From Pseudomonas brenneri (GTDB lineage Bacteria; Pseudomonadota; Gammaproteobacteria; Pseudomonadales; Pseudomonadaceae), in the NCBI RefSeq assembly GCF_007858285.1, contig NZ_VFIL01000002.1, forward strand, positions 124,001-188,000: a stretch of DNA of 64,000 nt, written 5' to 3'. Shown here piece after piece: positions 56,124 through 64,000 of this stretch. A program made the position numbers and the translations under genes. The notes under the pieces are model-generated. The model was not told where the DNA came from. It did no database searches and worked only from the letters and a program-made list of their open reading frames with translations. Position 1 is the first letter of the stretch, and every line of letters starts with the position of its first letter.

Positions 56124-57098
56124 TTACATCACTCCTGCGCGCAGCAAATCGTGCATGTTCAGGGCGCCGATCGGGTGATCGGCATCGTCGACCACCACCA
56201 GGGCGCCGATTTTGTGGTCTTCCATGATCTTCAGGGCTTCAGCCGCGAGCATTTCGGCGCGGGCGGTCTTGCCGTGGGGGGTCATGACCTGATCGATGGT
56301 CGCGGTATGGATATCAATGGTGCGGTCCAGGGTGCGGCGCAGGTCGCCGTCGGTGAAGACCCCGGCCAGGCGCCCGTCGGCTTCCAGGATCACCGTCATG
56401 CCCAGGCCCTTGCGGGTCATTTCCATCAACGCGTCCTTGAGCAGCGTGCCGCGCTGTACCTGTGGCAGCTCATCACCGATGTGCATCACATTTTCCACTT
56501 TCAGCAGCAGGCGACGACCGAGGGCGCCACCAGGGTGGGAAAAGGCGAAATCTTCGGCGGTAAAACCGCGGGCTTCCAGCAGGGCCACGGCCAGCGCGTC
56601 GCCCATGACCAGGGCGGCGGTGGTGGAGGAGGTCGGCGCCAGGTTGAGCGGGCAGGCTTCGTGGGCCACGTGCACGTTCAGGTTCACTTCGGCGGCCTTG
56701 GCCAGCGTCGAATCCGGGTTGCCGGTCACGCTGATCAGCTTGATGCCCAGGCGCTTGATCAGCGGCAGCAGGGTCACGATTTCGTTGGTGGTGCCGGAGT
56801 TGGACAGGGCCAGGATCACGTCATCACGGGTGATCATGCCCATGTCACCATGGCTGGCTTCGGCCGGGTGCACGAAAAATGCGGTGGTGCCAGTGCTGGC
56901 CAGGGTGGCGGCAATCTTGTTGCCGACATGGCCTGACTTGCCCATGCCGACCACGACAACCCGGCCTTTACTGGCCAGGATCATCTCGCAGGCGCGTACG
57001 AAATCTGCGTCGATATGGGCCAGCAAGCCTTCTACGGCTTCAAGTTCGAGGCGGATGGTGCGTTGTGCGGATTGAATAAGGTCGCTGGATTGGCTCAT
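56124..57098 (-). CDS. kdsD: Arabinose-5-phosphate isomerase
   Basis: This 324-residue protein has an N-terminal SIS sugar-isomerase domain (about 40-175; 'VVGMGKSGHVGNKIAATLASTGT') and two C-terminal CBS domains (about 205-320). It makes arabinose-5-phosphate for KDO synthesis. The start at 57098 (MSQSSDLIQSAQR) is chosen over an open frame to 57161. The divergent gap to mlaF (57099-57386) holds no gene I can recognise. Confidence 0.96.
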   Translation of the reverse strand: MSQSSDLIQSAQRTIRLELEAVEGLLAHIDADFVRACEMILASKGRVVVVGMGKSGHVGNKIAATLASTGTTAFFVHPAEASHGDMGMITRDDVILALSNSGTTNEIVTLLPLIKRLGIKLISVTGNPDSTLAKAAEVNLNVHVAHEACPLNLAPTSSTTAALVMGDALAVALLEARGFTAEDFAFSHPGGALGRRLLLKVENVMHIGDELPQVQRGTLLKDALMEMTRKGLGMTVILEADGRLAGVFTDGDLRRTLDRTIDIHTATIDQVMTPHGKTARAEMLAAEALKIMEDHKIGALVVVDDADHPIGALNMHDLLRAGVM

Positions 57099-57386
57099 GT
57101 CTGAAATCGTATAGCCTGACGAAAAGTCGGCGATTATAGCGGTAATGATCAATTCCCTCACGCAAGTTCGTCAGGTGTTGTGCTTCTTGAGCGCGAGATC
57201 AGTCTCAATTGCGCTTTTTACCTGTCCTCTTTCTGAACAAGCGCTGCTCCGGCCTTGGGCGCTTTATGTCAGCAGTGATATAGTTCGCCGCCAGTTCGGT
57301 CCGCGCAGTCCACATGTGTCTAACTGTCGCAAGCAGTTGTCCCAAGCATGGTGTCTGAGTGAGAAGCTGCATCCCAAGGAGTTTAG

Positions 57387-58196
57387 ATGAGTGCCGATAA
57401 CGCCTACGCGGTCGAGCTGAAGGGCCTTTCCTTCAAGCGCGGTACGCGCAGCATCTTCAATAATGTCGATATTCGCATTCCCCGCGGCAAGGTGACGGGC
57501 ATCATGGGGCCGTCCGGCTGCGGCAAGACGACCCTGCTGCGCCTGATGGGCATGCAGTTGCGTCCCACCGCCGGGGAAGTCTGGGTCAACGGCCAGAACC
57601 TGCCGACCCTGTCGCGCAGTGACCTGTTCGATGCGCGCAAGCACATGGGTGTGCTGTTTCAGAGCGGCGCTCTGTTCACCGATCTCGACGTTTTCGAAAA
57701 CGTCGCGTTCCCGTTGCGGGTGCACACCCAACTGTCCGAAGAAATGATTCGTGACATTGTATTGCTGAAACTGCAGGCCGTCGGCCTTCGCGGTGCCATC
57801 GACCTGATGCCAGATGAACTCTCTGGCGGTATGAAACGGCGTGTCGCCCTGGCGCGTGCGATTGCCCTCGACCCCCAGATCCTGATGTATGACGAGCCGT
57901 TCGTCGGCCAGGACCCCATCGCCATGGGTGTCTTGGTGCGTCTGATCCGTCTGCTCAACGATGCGCTGGGTATCACCAGTATCGTGGTTTCCCATGATCT
58001 GGCCGAAACCGCGAGCATTGCCGACTACCTCTATGTTGTCGGTGATGGCCAGGTGTTGGGACAGGGTACGCCTGAAGAACTGATGAACGCTGACAACCCG
58101 CGCATTCGCCAATTCATGACCGGCGATCCTGATGGCCCGGTGCCTTTTCATTTTCCGGCAGCGGACTACCGCTCAGATCTTCTGGGGACGCGCTGA
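57387..58196 (+). CDS. mlaF: MlaF, ATPase of the Mla lipid transport system
   Basis: This 269-residue ABC ATPase has Walker A GPSGCGKT (41-48), the signature LSGGMKRR and Walker [13 protein letters not shown]. MlaFEDB in the inner membrane moves phospholipids between membranes and keeps outer-membrane asymmetry. AAGGAG precedes the ATG. It is the first gene of mlaFEDCB. Confidence 0.96.
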   Translation: MSADNAYAVELKGLSFKRGTRSIFNNVDIRIPRGKVTGIMGPSGCGKTTLLRLMGMQLRPTAGEVWVNGQNLPTLSRSDLFDARKHMGVLFQSGALFTDLDVFENVAFPLRVHTQLSEEMIRDIVLLKLQAVGLRGAIDLMPDELSGGMKRRVALARAIALDPQILMYDEPFVGQDPIAMGVLVRLIRLLNDALGITSIVVSHDLAETASIADYLYVVGDGQVLGQGTPEELMNADNPRIRQFMTGDPDGPVPFHFPAADYRSDLLGTR

Positions 58197-58993
58197 TGCG
58201 CAAGACATCTTTAATCGAGAAGGTTCGTCTTTTCGGTCGCTCCGGCATCGACATCCTCGAAGTGCTCGGGCGTTCGACGATTTTCCTGTTTCACGCCTTG
58301 CTTGGCCGCGGCGGTATTGGCGGTGGTTTTGGCTTGCTGCTCAAGCAGTTGCATTCGGTGGGCGTGATGTCCCTGGTGATCATCGTGGTCTCCGGTGTCT
58401 TTATCGGTATGGTGCTGGCGTTGCAGGGCTTCAATATCCTGTCCAGCTACGGTTCCGAGCAGGCGGTGGGGCAGATGGTTGCGCTGACGCTGCTGCGTGA
58501 GCTGGGGCCGGTGGTCACGGCATTGCTGTTTGCCGGGCGTGCCGGTTCTGCGTTGACCGCCGAGATCGGCAACATGAAGGCCACCGAGCAGTTGTCCAGC
58601 CTGGAAATGATCGGCGTGGACCCGCTCAAGTACATTGTTGCCCCGCGCCTGTGGGCCGGCTTCATTTCCCTGCCACTGCTGGCGATGATCTTCAGCGTGG
58701 TCGGGATCTGGGGCGGTTCGTGGGTGGCGGTGGACTGGCTGGGGGTCTACGACGGCTCCTACTGGGCCAACATGCAAAACAGCGTGACCTTCAGCGGTGA
58801 CGTGCTCAATGGCATTATCAAGAGCATCGTCTTCGCCTTTGTCGTGACTTGGATCGCCGTATTCCAAGGCTATGACTGTGAGCCCACTTCAGAGGGGATC
58901 AGTCGTGCCACCACCAAGACCGTTGTGTACGCCTCGCTGGCGGTACTGGGCCTTGACTTCATTTTGACCGCCTTGATGTTTGGAGATTTCTGA
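58196..58993 (+). CDS. mlaE: MlaE, permease of the Mla system
   Basis: This 265-residue permease has five to six helices and the family loop '[36 protein letters not shown]'. It overlaps mlaF by one base. Confidence 0.96.
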   Translation: MRKTSLIEKVRLFGRSGIDILEVLGRSTIFLFHALLGRGGIGGGFGLLLKQLHSVGVMSLVIIVVSGVFIGMVLALQGFNILSSYGSEQAVGQMVALTLLRELGPVVTALLFAGRAGSALTAEIGNMKATEQLSSLEMIGVDPLKYIVAPRLWAGFISLPLLAMIFSVVGIWGGSWVAVDWLGVYDGSYWANMQNSVTFSGDVLNGIIKSIVFAFVVTWIAVFQGYDCEPTSEGISRATTKTVVYASLAVLGLDFILTALMFGDF

Positions 58994-59460
58994 TGCAAAA
59001 CCGCACTGTGGAAATCGGTGTCGGCCTTTTCTTGCTGGCTGGCATCCTGGCTTTACTGTTGCTCGCCCTGCGAGTCAGCGGCTTGTCGACCAGCCCGGCC
59101 GCCGATACCTATAAACTTTACGCCTACTTCGACAATATCGCCGGTTTGACGGTCAGATCCAAAGTGACCATGGCCGGTGTGACCATCGGCAAGGTCACGG
59201 CAATCGATCTGGACCGCGACAGCTTCACCGGCCGAGTGACCCTGCAACTGGACAAGAAGGTAGATAATCTGCCGAATGACTCCACTGCATCTATTCTCAC
59301 GGCGGGTCTGCTGGGCGAGAAGTACATCGGTATCAGCGTGGGCGGGGAAGAAGCCTTGCTCAAGGATGGCTCGACCATTCATGACACACAGTCGTCGTTG
59401 GTGCTTGAGGACCTGATCGGTAAATTCCTGCTTAATACGGTTAGCAAAGACGCCAAATGA
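58993..59460 (+). CDS. mlaD: MlaD, MCE-domain lipid-binding subunit
   Basis: This 155-residue protein has one N-terminal helix (about 8-26, IGVGLFLLAGILALLLLAL) and a single MCE domain ('LYAYFDNIAGLTVRSKVTMAGVTIGKV'). It forms the hexameric ring on MlaFEB. It overlaps mlaE by one base. Confidence 0.96.
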   Translation: MQNRTVEIGVGLFLLAGILALLLLALRVSGLSTSPAADTYKLYAYFDNIAGLTVRSKVTMAGVTIGKVTAIDLDRDSFTGRVTLQLDKKVDNLPNDSTASILTAGLLGEKYIGISVGGEEALLKDGSTIHDTQSSLVLEDLIGKFLLNTVSKDAK

Positions 59461-59471
59461 GGAGTTTGTTC

Positions 59472-60125
59472 ATGATCTCTACCTTGCGACGTGGCCTGTT
59501 GGTGCTGTTGGCAGCCTTGCCATTGATGGCTAACGCCGTGGCGGCGCCTTCGGCGCACGACATTATTGATAGAACCACCAAAGAACTGCTGGCTGACCTT
59601 GCCGCGAACAAGGACAAGTACAAGCAGAGCCCAGGCGCGTTCTACGACGCCCTTAACGGGATCGTGGGGCCGGTGGTCGACGCTGACGGCATCTCCCGCA
59701 GCATCATGACCGTCAAGTACTCGCGCAAGGCTACGCCTGAGCAGATGCAACGCTTCCAGGAAAACTTCAAGCGCAGCCTGATGCAGTTCTACGGCAACGC
59801 CCTGCTGGAATACAACAACCAGGGCATCGTGGTTTCCCCGGCCAAGGATGAGTCTGGCGACCGCACCAGCGTGGATATGCAGGTCAAGGGCAACAATGGC
59901 TCGGTGTATCCGGTTTCCTACACCCTTGAGAAAATCAATGGTGAGTGGAAAGTGCGCAACGTGATCATCAACGGCATCAACATCGGCAAGTTGTTCCGTG
60001 ACCAGTTTGCCGACGCCATGCAGCGCAATGGCAACGACCTGGACAAAACCATCAATGGTTGGGCTGGCGAAGTGGCCAAGGCCAAGGAAGTGACCGAAGA
60101 AGCCGCAGAGAAGCAGGCCCCATGA
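59472..60125 (+). CDS. mlaC: MlaC, periplasmic phospholipid shuttle
   Basis: This 217-residue protein has a signal peptide (MISTLRRGLLVLLAALPLMANAVAA) and a MlaC/Ttg2D fold. GAGGAGTTTGTTC precedes the ATG at 59472, so I prefer it to the ATG at 59457 that overlaps the mlaD stop. It carries lipids between MlaD and the outer-membrane MlaA, which is not in this window. Confidence 0.94.
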   Translation: MISTLRRGLLVLLAALPLMANAVAAPSAHDIIDRTTKELLADLAANKDKYKQSPGAFYDALNGIVGPVVDADGISRSIMTVKYSRKATPEQMQRFQENFKRSLMQFYGNALLEYNNQGIVVSPAKDESGDRTSVDMQVKGNNGSVYPVSYTLEKINGEWKVRNVIINGINIGKLFRDQFADAMQRNGNDLDKTINGWAGEVAKAKEVTEEAAEKQAP

Positions 60126-60427
60126 CTGAGTCGGCTGTTCGTCAAGGCCAGCCCGGCGAGTTGCTCCTGAGTGGCGTGCTCGACTACAGCTCCGGGCCGG
60201 CTCTGCGCAAGCAGGGCCAGGCGCTGATCAATGCCAGCACCGCGCCGGCATTGGTTCTCGATTGCTCGGCGGTGGTGAAGTCCAGCAGTGTTGGCTTGTC
60301 ATTGCTCTTGTGTTTCCTACGTGACGCCGCCGCAGTCAGCAAACCTGTCAGTATTCGCGCATTACCCGAGGATATGCGGGAAATCGCCCAGGTTTGCGGT
60401 TTGACCGAGCTGTTGGCGCATCCTTAA
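60122..60427 (+). CDS. mlaB: MlaB, STAS-domain subunit
   Basis: This 101-residue STAS-domain protein ('LVLDCSAVVKSSSVGLSLLLCFLRDA') stabilises MlaF. It overlaps mlaC by four bases (ATGA). The start at 60122 (MTESAVRQGQ) is chosen. Confidence 0.93.
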   Translation: MTESAVRQGQPGELLLSGVLDYSSGPALRKQGQALINASTAPALVLDCSAVVKSSSVGLSLLLCFLRDAAAVSKPVSIRALPEDMREIAQVCGLTELLAHP

Positions 60428-60442
60428 TACACATTATTGAAG

Positions 60443-60495
60443 AAGCCCCCCGTCAGAGTCCTGCTATGCGGGGTTCGCAGGCGCGGGGCTTTTTT
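60443..60495 (+). terminator. Terminator after mlaFEDCB
   Basis: AAGCCCC pairs with GGGGCTT, closed by an inner CTGC/GCAG stem, and is followed by TTTTTT, just after the mlaB stop. Confidence 0.85.
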
Positions 60496-60541
60496 GTATG
60501 ATGTGCGACCCGCGCGCACTGGGCGCCGATAGAGGTTGAGC

Positions 60542-62070
<1,529 letters not shown>

Positions 62071-62082
62071 TCCCTGCTGCGC

Positions 62083-62110
62083 TGTAGGAGCGAGCTTGCT
62101 CGCTCCTACA
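62083..62110. repeat. Perfect REP palindrome after murA
   Basis: TGTAGGAGCGAGC-TT-GCTCGCTCCTACA is a perfect 13-base inverted repeat of the GTAGGAGC type, 12 bases after the murA stop. It may also serve as a 3' stabiliser. Confidence 0.88.
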
Positions 62111-62211
62111 AACACTGGTTTGTTTCAAATCGAGGCTGTCATGGCCTCGATCTGTGTCTGGCGCCGTTTGCGACCGGACAGCAATAGCCTGATGAAGGAT
62201 TGACGTTTCCC

Positions 62212-62847
62212 ATGTTGACCATCGCACTGTCCAAGGGCCGCATCCTTGACGACACTTTGCCGCTTCTGGCTGAAGCGGGCATCGTGCCGACCGAGAATCC
62301 GGACAAGAGCCGCAAGCTGATCATCCCCACGACCCAGGACGACGTTCGCCTGCTGATCGTGCGGGCTACCGACGTGCCGACCTACGTTGAACATGGCGCC
62401 GCCGACCTCGGCGTCGCCGGTAAGGACGTGCTGATGGAATACGGTGGTCAGGGCCTGTACGAGCCGCTGGACCTGCGTATCGCCCTGTGCAAGTTGATGA
62501 CTGCTGGCCGTGTCGGTGACGTCGAGCCCAAGGGCCGCTTGCGGGTGGCCACCAAGTTCGTCAACGTCGCCAAGCGTTATTACGCCGAGCAAGGCCGTCA
62601 GGTCGACATCATCAAGCTCTACGGCTCGATGGAGTTGGCTCCGTTGATCGGCCTGGCCGACAAGATCATCGACGTGGTCGACACCGGCAACACCCTGCGC
62701 GCCAATGGCCTGGAGCCCCAGGACTTTATCGCCGACATCAGCTCCCGGCTGATCGTCAACAAAGCTTCGATGAAAATGCAGCACGCCCGTATCCAGGCGT
62801 TGATCGACACCCTGCGCAAGGCAGTGGAGTCTCGACACCGCGGTTGA
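62212..62847 (+). CDS. hisG: ATP phosphoribosyltransferase, short form
   Basis: This 211-residue short-form HisG does the first step of histidine synthesis and needs the separate regulatory protein HisZ, which is not in this window. It has '[18 protein letters not shown]', '[15 protein letters not shown]' and the PRPP-site '[19 protein letters not shown]'. The start at 62212 (MLTIALSKG) is preferred to 62200. Confidence 0.96.
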   Translation: MLTIALSKGRILDDTLPLLAEAGIVPTENPDKSRKLIIPTTQDDVRLLIVRATDVPTYVEHGAADLGVAGKDVLMEYGGQGLYEPLDLRIALCKLMTAGRVGDVEPKGRLRVATKFVNVAKRYYAEQGRQVDIIKLYGSMELAPLIGLADKIIDVVDTGNTLRANGLEPQDFIADISSRLIVNKASMKMQHARIQALIDTLRKAVESRHRG

Positions 62848-62975
62848 CTCACCCGCGTAGCTGAAAAGCTGCGCCCGTCTATCCGCCTCATAGCCAGAAT
62901 TCTCAGGTGCCCAAGCGGAAACGACTGCTAGTTTAGGGCGCCTGAGTTTTTGCCAATTCTATTGAGGCCCTCGCT

Positions 62976-64000
62976 ATGACCACGTCCACTGCAATTGCCC
63001 GACTCAACGCTGCCGACCCGGATTTCGCCCATCATCTGGATCATCTGCTGAGCTGGGAAAGCGTGTCCGACGACTCGGTCAACCAGCGGGTGCTCGACAT
63101 CATCAAGGCCGTGCGCGAGCGCGGTGATGCGGCGCTGGTGGACTTTACCCGCCAGTTTGACGGCCTGGACGTCAAATCCATGGCTGACCTGATCCTGCCC
63201 CGCGAACGCCTGGAGCTGGCCCTGACGCGCATCACCGCGCCTCAGCGTGAAGCCCTGGAAGTGGCGGCAGCGCGGGTGCGCAGCTACCACGAGAAGCAGA
63301 AACAGGACTCCTGGAGCTACACCGAGGCTGATGGCACGGTGCTGGGCCAGAAGGTCACGCCCCTGGATCGCGCCGGTCTGTATGTGCCGGGTGGCAAGGC
63401 TTCGTACCCGTCATCGGTACTGATGAACGCGATTCCGGCCAAGGTGGCCGGCGTGACCGAAGTGGTTATGGTCGTGCCGACCCCGCGCGGTGAAATCAAC
63501 GAGCTGGTGCTGGCTGCGGCCTGCATCGCCGGGGTTGATCGCGTGTTCACCATAGGTGGCGCCCAAGCCGTTGCGGCCCTGGCCTATGGCACCGAAAGCG
63601 TGCCCAAGGTCGACAAGGTCGTTGGCCCAGGCAACATCTACGTCGCCACCGCCAAGCGCCACGTATTCGGCCAGGTCGGCATCGACATGATCGCCGGCCC
63701 CTCGGAAATCCTCGTGGTGTGCGACGGCCAGACCGACCCGGACTGGATCGCCATGGACCTGTTCTCCCAGGCCGAGCACGACGAAGACGCCCAGGCGATC
63801 CTGGTCAGCCCCGACGCCGAGTTCCTCGACAAGGTGGCCGCCAGCATCAATAAACTGCTGCCGACCATGGAACGTGCCGAGATCATCGAGAAGTCGATCA
63901 ATGGCCGTGGCGCGCTGATCCTGGTGCAGGACATGGAACAGGCCATCGAAGTCGCCAACCGCATCGCGCCGGAGCACCTGGAGCTGTCGGTGGCCGACCC
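62976..64000 (+). CDS. hisD: Histidinol dehydrogenase, 5' part (cut by window end)
   Basis: The frame runs open from ATG 62976 to the window edge: 341 full codons of a protein normally about 435 residues long. It shows '[33 protein letters not shown]', '[31 protein letters not shown]' and '[11 protein letters not shown]', all typical of HisD. It makes histidine from histidinol in two NAD-linked steps. It follows hisG by 128 bases. The end is truncated only by the window. Confidence 0.95.
   Translation, partial: MTTSTAIARLNAADPDFAHHLDHLLSWESVSDDSVNQRVLDIIKAVRERGDAALVDFTRQFDGLDVKSMADLILPRERLELALTRITAPQREALEVAAARVRSYHEKQKQDSWSYTEADGTVLGQKVTPLDRAGLYVPGGKASYPSSVLMNAIPAKVAGVTEVVMVVPTPRGEINELVLAAACIAGVDRVFTIGGAQAVAALAYGTESVPKVDKVVGPGNIYVATAKRHVFGQVGIDMIAGPSEILVVCDGQTDPDWIAMDLFSQAEHDEDAQAILVSPDAEFLDKVAASINKLLPTMERAEIIEKSINGRGALILVQDMEQAIEVANRIAPEHLELSVAD

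Overview
The window is chromosomal DNA of a Pseudomonas, most likely the P. fluorescens group. The evidence is the high-GC coding bias, the RoxS/RoxR redox pair, a short HisG, the fagA-fumC-orfX-sodA iron-starvation operon, the hpf/ptsN/rapZ/ptsO cluster beside rpoN, and many GTGGGAGC.../GTAGGAGC... REP palindromes of the kind found in fluorescent pseudomonads. About 71 protein genes are supported. No rRNA, tRNA, CRISPR array or insertion sequence is visible. The last gene, hisD, is cut by the window edge.

Region by region. 1-378 is AT-rich, T/G-skewed and has no convincing gene. 425-7070 holds a SIMPL-domain protein, RoxS/RoxR, a YhcB/ZapG-like protein, an alpha/beta hydrolase, TrpS with an unusual C-terminal extension, and ZapE. 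7138-10579 has a GlxA-type regulator divergent from an acyl-CoA dehydrogenase, then an aldo/keto reductase. 10827-15715 is core: rplM-rpsI, petABC (cytochrome bc1) and sspAB. 15867-23947 is a catabolic locus: a FadR-type regulator, then kdgD, ketoglutarate semialdehyde dehydrogenase, a sugar-acid permease and garD, which together convert galactarate to 2-oxoglutarate. A zinc phospholipase C-like gene and a small unknown gene sit inside this locus. 23957-29251 is accessory metabolism: HAD phosphatase plus PlsC, GNAT, AEC transporter, CMD protein, CaCA exchanger and RlpA lipoprotein. 29409-46014 is core: gatCAB, mreBCD, maf, rng, yhdP, nitrilase, tldD, darP and pmbA. 46167-49940 is the Fur-linked fagA-fumC-orfX-sodA-ZIP cluster. 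50088-57098 carries ptsO, rapZ, ptsN, hpf, rpoN, lptBAC, kdsC and kdsD, all on the minus strand. 57387-64000 carries mlaFEDCB, ibaG, murA, hisG and hisD on the plus strand.

Main points of interest. (1) A textbook LexA box, CTGTATGTATATACAG, lies about 40 bp upstream of the leaderless phospholipase C-like gene, suggesting an SOS-controlled lipase inserted into the galactarate locus. (2) The FadR-type regulator gene and kdgD share a 13-of-14 identical operator candidate around TTGTACGA, which predicts the regulon. (3) mreC seems to start at an ATT codon behind a perfect Shine-Dalgarno sequence, just after a perfect 17-bp hairpin that separates it from mreB. (4) A CaCA exchanger has lost both ion-binding glutamates. 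(5) A nested hairpin ending in a U-tract lies between petC and sspA. These readings come from the sequence and from knowledge of the families; no database search was run.
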